The notes under the pieces are model-generated. The model was not told the origin of the DNA. It did not search any database and saw only the letters and a list, made by a program, of their open reading frames with translations. The translations under genes and the position numbers were made by a program. This document shows positions 10,734-21,900 of a stretch of 64,000 bases of DNA, piece by piece; position 1 is the stretch's first letter, and each line of letters starts with the position of its first letter. The stretch is from Gigaspora margarita (Eukaryota; Glomeromycota; Glomeromycetes; Diversisporales; Gigasporaceae), in NCBI GenBank assembly GCA_009809945.1, contig WTPW01001631.1, positions 85,423 through 149,422 of the forward strand. The letters run 5' to 3'.

Positions 10734-11580
10734 CTGTATTTTTTCCAAAATAAGCTATCTTCAAAAATAAGCCACCCCTCCTCTTTTGATCAAAAACTCC
10801 AAAATGTCTTTAATCTAAAAATAAGCTACCCCACAATTGACAATAGTTGCTACATAGTAAAGTCCAAATTTTTTTATGTAAATCAATTAAAGTTGCTTAA
10901 GTAACCTTATTTAGAAGATCAAAATACATATCCTATAAATCGCTGAAAATAAGCACCCTTTTTGGACAAAAATATTACACAAAAGTTGCTTATTTTCGAA
11001 TTGTTAAATTTTTGAAAAATTAAAAAACGTACTAATAAAAAATTGTCCAAATAATACCAAATTTTTACTGTAGATGTAATTTGATGCCCTGAACAAGTTT
11101 ACTTAATTGCACTTTTGAGTTTACTTAGTATAATTTAGACTTTTATATGTAGCGACTGTAATAGATTTTTTGAAATTTTGCAGAGGGGTGCTTATTTTTA
11201 GGGGGTGCTTATTTTTGAGCATATACGGTACTCTAAAATTTTGTCAAGATTGGAAAACTTTTTATTATTTGACTTTTGAATTTTACATTTGACAAAAAAA
11301 TTAAAATTTTTTAAAAAAATATATTCAACGAAGGTAAAAATTAAAAGTTAAATAATAAAAAGTTTTCCAATATTGACAAAAATTTTAGAATAAGTGTATT
11401 TTGATCTTTTAAGTAAGTTTAATTAAGCGATATTAATTGATTTACATAGTAAAATTTGGACTTTACTATGTAGCAACTTTCTGCAATTAGCCAAATATCG
11501 ATTTTATCTGAAAATAAGCTACTTCTGATTTTTGTGTAACTTTTTAACCAAAAAAGGTAGCTTATTTTTGGGAAATACAG
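10734..11580. mobile_element. Long-TIR MITE inserted in a gene
   Basis: Ends CTGTATTTTTTCC and its complement GGGAAATACAG, with TA on both sides (10732-10733 and 11581-11582). Inside both ends is an AAAATAAGCTA motif, and each arm contains TAGTTGCTACATAGTAAAGT or its complement, so much of the element folds back. It is itself interrupted by a second MITE (10931-11228). Related copies lie at 16930-17317 and 28470-28927. Confidence 0.88.
10931..11228. mobile_element. Nested MITE, 298 bp
   Basis: Sits inside the left arm of the 10734-11580 element, with TA at 10929-10930 and 11229-11230. Inverted ends carry AAAATAAGCACCC and GGGGGTGCTTATTTTTGA, the same end family as the MITE at 1889-2095. Confidence 0.85.
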
Positions 11581-11834
11581 TATAAAAAAGGAATTTTTGC
11601 AAATATTAAATCATTTTTAAAAATATTAGAAAAACTGAAAATAATAAATTAACTAAAAATGATTTAGAATAAGAAAATTTAAAAGAAGAAATAGATGATG
11701 ATTATAATTAGAATAATAATAATAATAGTAATAGTAATAATAATAAAAATAGTACTAATAATAATAACAATGATAATAATATAGATAAAGATCTTTAAGA
11801 AGCAATAGAATATATAGAACAATTATAATATTAA

Positions 11835-12840
11835 TTTTATTTTTATATTTAAATTTACATATTTTATTACAATATATATATATAAAGAAAATTACTTTGA
11901 TTCACAGGCTATGAAATCAAATCTCCATTTTAAAAAATTTCAAAAAAGTTTTTTATTTAAGTTAGGATTAGGGTTAGAGCTGTAATAAATAGCAAACTTT
12001 ATAGTAAAATTTAGCAAAGTATTTTTTTTTTGCATAAAAAAAGTAGTTTTATAGACAAAATTTTAAGTTAGAAATGATTTTTTGATTTTTTTGTAAAAAA
12101 TACTTTGTTTTTGTTATAAAAAAAAATTTGCAAATTGTACCAATTCTGCAATTTTGATTGGTTAGATACAAGGTTGTGAATTTTATAGCCTGTTAAGATT
12201 AGCAATACTCATATATAAATTAATAAATTATTATTATATTTCTCTAATATTTATATTTTTAATTTCCTTTTTTTAATATCACTAATTTACTAATTTAATA
12301 TAACAATCAGATATTCCAAAAACAAACTCAAATTTATAACTATAAAATCTTTAATTTGTAATAGTTTGAATATAATAATATCAAAAACTACAAATATCTG
12401 CTTCTTGTATAACTATCATTTTTCTAACAAAACTTTTAACAAAACTTTTAAAAAAATATAATTCATAATATTATTTTACTAATTTTGCTTTTTTATTAGA
12501 TACATAACAGACTCAGCCCCTGAAAACTCCAAACAGTTAAACATTTGAAAGATACTAATTATTAATTAAAGTCCTTCTTGAAAGTTAAACTGAACCAAAA
12601 AACACATTAAACCCCAATTTTATTAGAGACTAGAACAGATCAAATTACTACAGAATGCCTTCTAATATATTGAATATATATTTTTTATTCAACTTTACAA
12701 GTCTTTAAACTTTAGTTCTCAAATTGCCCCAGGGAAAGTATCAGAAATATAGTCTTATCAGATTTATATCCTAAATTCGAATTTGGAATTTTTATTTTTG
12801 TTAAACCAATATATTATAGAATTAAAAAACTGAAATATTA
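11835..12840. other. Gene-free AT-rich stretch
   Basis: No supported gene or clear element was found. Short A/T-rich words and a single TTAGGGTTAG word near 11966 are the only landmarks. Confidence 0.5.
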
Positions 12841-13395
12841 TGTTAAACAGGACTATGAACAATCTATATGAGGTTATATTTAAGCATCATAGTAAAAAAT
12901 TTTTTGGTTAGTGGTTCTACTTTGGTATATATTAGCTACATTTCAAACATTAGGTACCAAGTTTGGTATTGCTTACCAATTTTCAAAATGTAAGCTTTCA
13001 AAAAAAAATTTTTCGAACAAACACTCTCTAAAAAAAAAACATCAGAACAGATGCTTTCTAAATAAATAAATAAATAAAAAAAAAAAAAAAAAATAGAACA
13101 AATGCTCTCTAAAAGAAAAAAAAAACAGAACCAATACTCTCTAAAAAAACAAAAAAAAACCTAATATACTCGCTCACTATTTTCATTACCATATTTCAAA
13201 TATAACATTTAAAAAACTTACCCGTTAGCATTCTTTCAAATATACTTATTTTGCCCATTACCTGTTTTCAAATATAATCTTTTTACCCAATATCTACTTT
13301 TCAAATATAACCTTTTTAAAAAAAATGGCCCTCCATTAGCGATTTTTCAAATATGACATTATATAGATTGTTCAAGGTCCTTGTTAAACCTATTA
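12841..13395. mobile_element. Inverted-repeat element with internal minisatellites
   Basis: Terminal inverted repeats of about 40 bp: GAACAATCTATATGAGGTTA on the left pairs with the complement of GACATTATATAGATTGTTC on the right. Internally there is an A-rich tandem of GAACAGATGCTCTCTAAAAA-like units (about 13005-13160) and a degenerate tandem of TTTCAAATATAACCTTTTT (about 13190-13350). No transposase. Confidence 0.65.
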
Positions 13396-14298
13396 CCTCA
13401 GCATAGCAGTTATTAAATCTGATTGGTCAATCATTTATATAATATCTTGCATATATCATCTGACTTAGAACAAATAGTTGGTCACAAAAATGAATTGTGG
13501 AGAGAAACTAAATACATATTCAGAAACTATACCTTTTGTTTTATATACTGTCAAAATAATCATGAAATCAGAGAATCAATCATAAGAGTTAGCTATATGA
13601 CATTTTTTAAATTTAGTCATTACTTATACATATATAAGAACCTCTAAATCAAAAGAAATAGCTTTTTTTTGTAATTAGATCTCTAGTATTTGATTTGTTC
13701 TCAAGATTATAATACATATAGATTATACTTGTTAGAAAAACTGTAGATTTTAATATTAATAAAGTTGAAACTGGGTTTAACTTTTGTAATCTTAAATATA
13801 ATAAAGTAAAACTGACAAACTTGTCAAACTATTAGAAGAAAGTATGAGTTTTGCATACTTTTTACTTGCATTTGTTTGCTATTCTTTTTAATTTATTTAT
13901 GTATATTAATTTAAATATTATATTTTTTTTAATATTTATTGTTAGCAATTTAGTTTTAATACAAATTCCCTCATACATGCATCTAATAGATCATTATTTA
14001 AATTTAAGATATTGATGTTTTTTAAATTTAATCAAATTATATATGTGGCAATGACTATTCTCCAAAGTAATAGATTATCGTAATTAATAAAATTTAAAAA
14101 ATGTATCATTTATTTAATTAATACTATTATGTTTTGTGAAATATTTTACTTTGATGCATTTTAATTTAAGCCTATTAGCCAATCAGATCTTGTAAATTCA
14201 TAAAATGATCTACAAAAATTAACCAATCAGAATAAAAGCCTGCTATGCTCATATCTCATCTTAAAACCTATCTCTAAATTTATTATAACATAAGGTAA
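13396..14298. other. Gene-free AT-rich stretch
   Basis: No recognisable gene; a 74-codon frame near 13423 has no features of a real protein. Confidence 0.45.
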
Positions 14299-14860
14299 GT
14301 ATGGGTATTGTGGTGGAGTTAAGAAAAATTTGGTATATCTCTGGATCTATTGGTCCAAATTGGATAATTTTGGTACCATTCAATTTGTCTCAATGAGATG
14401 AATTGAATGGTGCCAAAATCGTTCAATTTGGATTACAGGATCATAGTTATTTACAATCGTATTTTACACAAAATTGGAAGGGTATTATAGTGGATAAGGA
14501 TATTGTAGCAGATTCACAATAACTTGTGACCTATTGGTCAAATTTAAAAGATTTTTATACCATTTGAATCGTCTCATCGAGACAATTCAAATGGCATAAA
14601 AATTGCTTGATTTCGATTACTGGATTATAAAATATTGGCATTAGAATAATGTTCAAATCTAACATATTAGTTTTTTTAATTTAAACATTCAAACACCAAT
14701 ATTTTATGACCCAATGATTGAAATTAAATGATTTTTGTACATTTAAATCATCTTGATGAGACGATTCGAATAGTATAAAAATTATTTAGTTTGGTCTAAT
14801 AAGTCATGAGTTATATCAGATCTGCCACAATATCCATATCCACTACAATACCCATAATCA
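14299..14860. repeat. Compound foldback with three embedded hairpins
   Basis: Three hairpins of the dispersed family lie in a row (about 14342-14452, 14527-14635 and 14707-14812). The second and third lie in opposite arms of a larger palindrome (about 14485-14860): the outer left arm GGGTATTATAGTGGATAAGG matches the complement of the far right arm, and the centre is near 14670. A half copy of the outer arm (ATGGGTATTGTGGTGGAG) precedes the first hairpin. Confidence 0.8.
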
Positions 14861-16679
14861 GTATTGTTATAGGACAGCTTTGGACAATAATTTGAACAAT
14901 TTTGGACAATTAAATAAAGTAAAATTACTTGAAATTTTATTAAAATAATCTATTTTAATTTTACCTGGAATGTGTTCAGCACCTAAAAAAATATATAGTT
15001 AAATATTTTTTAGATAGATTTATTAATTATTAAAGCCTGAACAAGCTTTGGACAATCTTGGACATTTGGACAATTTTGGATATGAACAAGCCAAAAAAGG
15101 CTATAAACAGCCAAAACGTACAACACTGCCCATAATTACTTTATGCATTATATACCTATGTTATAAATTTTAGAATAGTATAAAAATGTGCTATAATGTA
15201 TAGAATATTCATCAGTTTTGGAATTATAAGGTAAACCATGTATCCAAAGTTCACTACCAAATTATACAAACCTAGATTATATAAAAGCATTAGCTCAATA
15301 GGTTAATACATAAGTTTATAGTCGAAGTAATAAAATTTTTCAAATTTAATAAACAATAATTTTATTTATCTTGACTAAAAAAAGAATCAAAATTTTGATC
15401 TTAAACTAGAAAATAGGTAACCAATATTTTTATGTCTATCTAATATTATTTTTTATCTATTATTTGATCAAGTTCTTTTATATATAGAACCAATCCACTA
15501 GTGCCATTATTTTAAACTGAAAATTGAATTTAAATTGTACTTTATATTTGAGTTTGAACCTAATATCAATTTAACAATTTTAAATATAATTGCATTTAAC
15601 ATTTCATAGTAATTAAATAAATTCTTAAATAAATTAATACTTAGCTTCAGATCAAATCTTAGTAGCGATTATACAACTGTTTTTGGCAGGTTATGTAATT
15701 ACACTGGGAAAATAATTGTTGGAAAACTATGTACTATATTGGAAAAGTGATTGTGATTATAAAAAAAAAAGAAAACCAGGCTGAGAGTATTAATTCATGC
15801 TAAATAACTATATAATTATACAACTATACTTGAATTGGTCATTAAAAGTAAGCTTTAGTATCAGTACTCTTATACTGTACGTGTCTCTTGATCAATTTGA
15901 TTGGTAATTTTGGCATTAGTTGATTTAATGTCTACTAAATATTTATCACTTGCATTATTTAAAACTGGTTTATTACCTGTATTTATTTTGAAACACATAA
16001 CCCAATAAACCCATGATTTTCCACCAAAATGTGAGTTTCTGCTATACTATATAATATATATAATATATATATATATATAACAGATAATATCAGTTACATA
16101 ATTTGGCACACCCAAAATTTTATCATATGATTTTTATAAATTACACAAATCAACAAATTTACATTTTTGATTTTATCGCCCAAAATCTTAGTCAAAATAT
16201 ATAACATTCCTTAAAACAAAGTTGTTGCTAAAGTTTTGATAAATCCAATAGTACAAAGAATATAAAAAATAAACTTTTTCTTGCAAAACTTTGTGCTTTT
16301 GAAAGTGGACAATTATTTTACCTACTTCCACTTGATTCTTTTTAGGTTTATGAAATTTTAATATAAAAAATGGTTGATTAGATGTACCAAAGCAAGAGCT
16401 TTCGCCAAAATGCATGTATTAAGGATCAGTGCATTATAGACATATTGGAGAAAATTAAGAAAAACTATTTTCTAGTAAGTATATCACCTATTAATTCAAT
16501 GCTCTTACATTATTCTTACTTGCAAAAAGGTATTTCTTTAAGCAGTTCTGATATTTTATTGTACATATTTATTAATAAGTTAATCTATTTATTAGGTCTA
16601 TAGTTGCATTTGCAGTTGCTAGATCATATGGGCTTAATGCTGGGAAAAGGGATGAGATTGATAAAAAAAAATCTCTCAC
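14861..16679. other. Gene-free AT-rich stretch with AT microsatellite
   Basis: No supported gene. There is a repeated GGACAATTTTGGACAAT-like word (about 14880-15070) and a TATA microsatellite near 16045-16080. Overlapping short frames at 16188-16603 show no domain. Confidence 0.45.
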
Positions 16680-16821
16680 AAAAACTTAATTATTTCATGA
16701 ACTATCGATCAGAATTACATAATTTTGGTATCTTTCAATTTGTCTTACCGAGATAAATCGAATACCACCAAAATTATAAATTTTGATCAATAGTTCATGA
16801 GATAATTAAGTTTTTGTAAAG
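16680..16821. repeat. Hairpin of the dispersed family
   Basis: CAAAAACTTAATTATTTCAT on the left pairs with the complement on the right (ATGAGATAATTAAGTTTTTG). The loop-proximal part carries AATTTTGGTATCTTTCAATT and CGAATACCACCAAAATT. Confidence 0.7.
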
Positions 16822-16824
16822 GAA

Positions 16825-17414
16825 GTGCAGCAAATTGCGTAATTATCTAGGGGTTAGCCATCTATCATGTCCTATATATATATGTATAATTAGCCAATAA
16901 TATTGAAGCAAAATCGATTATTAGTTAATCACAGATAGTTGCTACATAGTAAAGTCTAAATTCTACTATATCAATTGATAATTATCGATTAAGTAAACTT
17001 GTTTGAAAGACCAAAATACACATACTCTGAAATTTTTATTAAAATTGAAGAAACTTTTATTATTTAACTTTTAATTTTATGTTCGTCGAATATATTTTTT
17101 TAAAAAATTTAATTTTTCTATCAAACGTAAAAATCAAATTTCAAAAGTCAATTAATAAAAAATTCTCTAATACTTATGAAAATTTTATAGTAAGTGTATT
17201 TTGACGGTTTGAATAAGTTTACTTAAGCAACTTTAATCGATTTACTTAGTAAAATTTAGACTTTACTATGTAGCGACTTTTGTTGATTGTGGCGTAGCTA
17301 ATTTTCAGGTCAAAGCCGTTTTTGAGTTTTATGAAATTTGATTGGTCAACAGTTCTATCACAGGGGGGTCAGGACCTATGTAAACCCTAATCACGTAATT
17401 TACTGCACTTTTCT
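16825..17414. mobile_element. Inverted-repeat element hosting a nested MITE
   Basis: AGTGCAGCAAATTGCGTAAT at the left end is complementary to ATCACGTAATTTACTGCACT at the right. Between them lies the MITE 16930-17317. Non-coding. Confidence 0.6.
16930..17317. mobile_element. Foldback MITE, second copy of the 10734-11580 family
   Basis: Arms TAGTTGCTACATAGTAAAGT and TTTACTATGTAGCGACTTTT face each other around an A/T core containing GAATATATTTTTTTAAA. The outermost AAAATAAGC motifs seen in other copies are lost or altered. Confidence 0.65.
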
Positions 17415-17460
17415 AAAGGATTTTTTTTGTCAATTTCGTTCTTTTCCTAGCACCAAGTTT

Positions 17461-18254
17461 TTTTTTTTAGAATTTCTTTGAGAGTTCACTCAAAGCCGCT
17501 AATAGTGGTAGTTTTTTATTAAGGTCAATGGTCATAAGGACCCAGAAAGCCTCTTACATCTTTTTGTTACATGGTCTATTTTCTAATTTATCCTAACAGT
17601 TTAGAGTCCATCTAACCTCCCTAATTCCATACTCAGCTTTTCGAATCTTTCTATTATTACCATATCTATCTGGTGGTATTCTCAGCTTCTAACCCAATTC
17701 GATTCTTCTAGAAATTTTCACCTGGCCACAACTGGACTTCTCTACTTTCTGTCCAACTCTTCATGGAGGCTTTAATATAATTGGCTCCTCAGATGGACCA
17801 CATTGCTCCCAACAATGTTTACCTTCTATCTTAACCCCCTTGAAGTTCAATTTTTAGTCATTTTTCCATTTCGAAAGAAAGCAGATTTTTCTAAGCACAG
17901 ATTCTACTAATTAGATTGGTATGACATTCTTCTAGATTGTTCACTACAACCAGATTATATCTGGAAGACCTTATTTAACTAGAGGATTTAACTGGAACTT
18001 TTTTTTTTTTTATCCGGAATTTTACTAGAAGTATACCAATTCAACTAGAATTTCACTAAAAGTATCCGAATTGAAAACACACACTAACTTATATGGCCGA
18101 GCCATCAGCTATGGTCCTTGCTTCCTAGTTTAGCCTGTTCATCTTGTGATCTTGAGTAGAATTATGTCCCTAATAGGACTTGAACTAGCGATCTTGCAAC
18201 TAGAATGACTAAAAACCCAGGAATGAAACTACAGCGCTATCGATCCATGGGTTC
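17461..18254 (-). mobile_element. tRNA-derived SINE-like insertion
   Basis: Flanked by a 12-bp direct repeat, AGCACCAAGTTT (17449-17460 and 18255-18266). On the minus strand it starts with a tRNA-like head (A-box-like GATAGCGCTGTAGTTT, B-box-like CTAGTTCAAGTCC, about 18165-18250) and ends in a run of A (17461-17471 read in reverse). Length is about 790 bp, so the body is long for a SINE. RNA polymerase III would be expected to transcribe the head if the boxes were intact. Confidence 0.7.
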
Positions 18255-18279
18255 CAGCACCAAGTTTATATATAATATT

Positions 18280-18379
18280 ATATTTATTTTAATTGATTAA
18301 AGAATATTTAAGCTATTCAAGTTCGTTAATACTTCATGTCGATTTAGTGGCTAAGTATAAAAAATTATTTATATAAGTT
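18280..18379. repeat. Dispersed tandem-repeat unit, left flank of LINE
   Basis: GCTATTCAAGTTCGTTAATA and CTAAGTATAAAAAATTATTT match the 97-bp unit family at 252-575. Its last 15 bases, TTATTTATATAAGTT (18365-18379), recur at 27433-27447 on the other side of the LINE. Confidence 0.6.
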
Positions 18380-18949
18380 TTTTTTTTTTTCTTTAACGGT
18401 CTTGCTAGTGCTTAGCTAGATTAATTACATAGTTTAAATCTGACAAAAGTAAAAACTATCTAACATATCTACCTAATATATAAGCCTAATCTTATTCGGC
18501 TGCTTCAAGGAGTGCCCAAATATGACCTGTCGCATCAACTTTTGGAAGTTGAGTCTCAATATCAAATACCATCAAGAACCATACCAGTAGGGTTTTCTAC
18601 TAGTTTTAATAAAGTTTTTCATTGCAACTAAGTTGTATCATTTATGTCTATTAGTAAAAAGTCTCTTTTCTCTTCCTTTTGCTTCTCTATCGAGCTAGAA
18701 ACTTTTTGCTTTCAGCATTAGCTCAGTCCTGCTTTGTGCCTTTATTAAAATTCTTGTATGCTCTTGTAATATCTATTCCATTAGTAGACCTGTGTGAATC
18801 TGGTTGCTTTGACTGCTTCATTATACCTAGACATTTTTTCCAAGTGATTATTTAATCACATTGCTTCTTCCAAATATTCTCATAAAAATGATTCCAGTAG
18901 CTCTGGAAGATTGCTGTTATGGTAGCTTTGGTATTTCTATAGTTTGGAA

Positions 18950-21900
18950 AAAATTTGTTGAGCTTGTTCACTACCTCTTAATTTATTAGAACCTTTGATC
19001 ATATTCAATCTAATACTGATTCTGCTATTTCTGTCTCTACTGAAGATGATCCTAAAGTTGAGGATGAGCCAACTCTGCTTTTGGCCTCTGAAGTGAGTAT
19101 GTTCCATGCATTTTTTTCTGAAAGCACTTCAATACTTTTCTATTTTGTTTCAAAAGCCATACATGTTGTGATATGATTTAGTGTTTCAACTTCATTATCC
19201 AAGTAGAAGATACAGTTTGAAGAGTCATAGATGTTTGGTTTATGTTTATAGAGCACTTTGAGGATCAGGCCAAATTCATTAGGAATTTAATCTGCATTGA
19301 TACCTTTTTGCTTTTGAAAATAGAGTTATATTTGGTACCCAACTAAGTTTTGAGTCTATCCCAGAAGATTTTTTTAGCAGAAGTTAACTCTCTTATTCTC
19401 TAATTTGACTGCTTCAAAGGCTTTTGTTTCACTCTATAAGAAATTTAAGCTTTCCAATATAATACTCTGCATATCAAGGCTCTATTTTTTATAGGAACTA
19501 TATTCATAGTAGTGTCTTTGATTGCTGTTTTTACCAAGTGGTCTGCTTTATCGTTCTATATATCATTACTATGACCCTTAACTTTCTGCAAGTTAAGCTC
19601 AAGTTCTTTAATTATGCAGAGTTCAACAATTTGTGATACTATCAAGTAGTTCTTTTTTCTTGTACCAGCCACTATTGGATACCTGTTTCCAACCCTTCTC
19701 AATACTATTAATAGCGGCTAAACTATTAGTAAAAATTGTAACTATACTTCTTTTTGAACAAACCAGAATTGCTAACCAAATTGCTAAAAGTTCCAATTTG
19801 GTTGAAGATGGCCATAAACTTGTTTTCCCACAGTATTCATCTATCACTTCATTTTTACTAGATCTACTAACACCCAACTAAATCTCATTTGTACTATATC
19901 TGGACTTGTCTCCTCCCTTAATATCAAAGAACCATTTGTATAAAAAGCTAAATTCCTTTCCTCACCATTTAAATTTCTTACCAATCTATCTATTAAATCT
20001 GAGACTAATATCTATATTTTTAGTTCTATTCTTAATCATTTCTATTTCTAATTCCTTCACGGTTTTCAATTCTTGCAAAATGGATTCTGTATTTCCTATT
20101 TCAATACCATTTATATATGATCTTCTGAATATTTCAGGTGAAACTAGCAGGTGTTCTTCTTCAATCAACCTTTCTGATAAGAGGATGATTCTGATTAAAC
20201 TATATTTATAAATTCAGCTAAGGCAGCTTTGGCTATCTTTAAGCGAGTTTAGTGAACAACCCTTATACTTATTAGCTGTTCTTGTTGGCGTGTTTTGGGC
20301 CTTAGTTGTTATCCAGTGCTCAACAAGGACCCTATTTTCACCTTTTTTTATAACCTTACCGAGCTTAATTAATGTTTTTTGTTTTGAAATAGATCCCCTC
20401 TTTGTGTTTATTATCTTCTTGTAGTCTACCAAAGGCCAATTTGGATATAAAGTTGTTTAGTGGATTTGCTTGATAACTTGTAATGATTTGGCGAGCATGT
20501 ATATGTGATAAAGTTTTCTTTCAAGCACCTAAACCAAATAGCTTTCCTATCCTTTTTGCTTCTTGCTCAGAGTAATTTAATTTGTGGCCATGTCAGAAAG
20601 GTTTTTCCATCCTTTTCTAATAACTGTTCTATGTAAATTATTTCCAGTTCGAAGAGATGGTAATAAGCTTTTGCGAAAATTTTCTCTGGCAAGACTTTAT
20701 TAACTTCCAAGCCTAGTGGGCCAAGCCTGCAATCTGGCTGAACATTTTTGTGCAAATTGATCTTACAATTCATACTTTTTGCTTTAAGGAGTGTTAAATA
20801 TGCCAGATTATTTTGCCAGATTTTAGCTAGCCAGACTAGCATTTCTGTAATATGTGACCAGTCAAGGTAGCCTGTACATGCAATACCTTGTTTAATATGA
20901 ATTTTTGTAACCTCTTCTACAATACTGTGGCCACCGAGTCTTTTCTGAATGCTAGTTACTTGTTTTATTAATAGTTCTGACCAGAGAGGCTTAATATTTA
21001 CTAAATTATTATGTGTAATAATTTGATTGCTTGCTGTATATGCTAAATCTAATTTTTGTTTGCAGATTTTGATGTATGGCTAGTGGATTTTTTCCAATGC
21101 ATGTTTTGAGAGTTTAGATGTTTGAAATAGGTAGTACAACTTTGGGATTATGACCATATTGTTGATATAGGTAAGTTGACTGATGGTTATTTTCTTTTTG
21201 TACAGACTACCTACTATTTGTTTAACAATATAAGACACCTTTTGACAGATGAGTGATTCTTGTATGCCCTTACTGATCCAGACTCCCAAAACTCTAATTA
21301 AGAACCTTTTTTTTTCAGGCACTAATTTCTGTTCACTGAGAACAAACTCTTGGTTAGACTATAATTGTTGATTGCTAGCAATTTTGATTTATTCCTATTT
21401 ACTTTGATCTAATTAAGTAAGTAAAACTGTTTAGCAATATGAGTTATTTCGAGAAGTTGCTCCTTCAATTTAGCTATCCAGGTCGTATCATCAGTATATA
21501 CAACTACTGCGATCCGGACTAACAGAGTTATATCGCGCTTGTAGACAAGGTCTGTATAACTTTTACACTGCAGTCTGTATCCCAATACCTTATTTTTTTG
21601 CACCTGACACAACAGGGGATCGTAAAACAACCTCCACAATAACAGTGAGATAACTTCCCCTTGATCTATTCCTCTATCTGTCTGAATCTCTTCTGTTAGC
21701 CCATGTGCCGTTATAACTTTAATTTTTCTTTCTTAAAATAAATTTAAAATTAAGAAATGGGTATTATATGAGAGTTTTATTCTCTAAAGAGCTAGATTCA
21801 GCATATATAAAGACACTAAGTTAAAAGCCTTTGATATATCTTGTAAAAGCAACCATAGCTTCTTCCTTTTCTCCTTGGCATCCTCTATTATTGTATTGAT

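Larger units (their letters stand above)
10525..11834 (+). pseudogene. Small cysteine/histidine-rich protein gene, split by MITEs
   Basis: The frame runs ARLDKNIELKCLSTGYLI, NICDKYKK, YGNAYHTNCY, NYCLEYY to 10733 and continues at 11583 as KKGIFANIKSFLKILEK. Removing the 847-bp insertion at its TA duplication joins the two parts exactly in frame. The Cys/His spacing (CxxY, YHxxC, CxxYY) resembles a degenerate RING/zinc-ribbon C-terminus I associate with Rhizophagus multigene families; the exact family is uncertain. Further 3', after a one-base frame change, an Asn-rich tail follows in which four expected CAA codons read TAA. It ends with TAA at 11832-11834. An undetermined base (N) lies at 10712. 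The gene is dead; its 5' part is missing or decayed. Confidence 0.6.

Noticed and set aside
13423..13647. 74-codon frame
   Set aside because: Random AT-rich composition with no domain or neighbour evidence.
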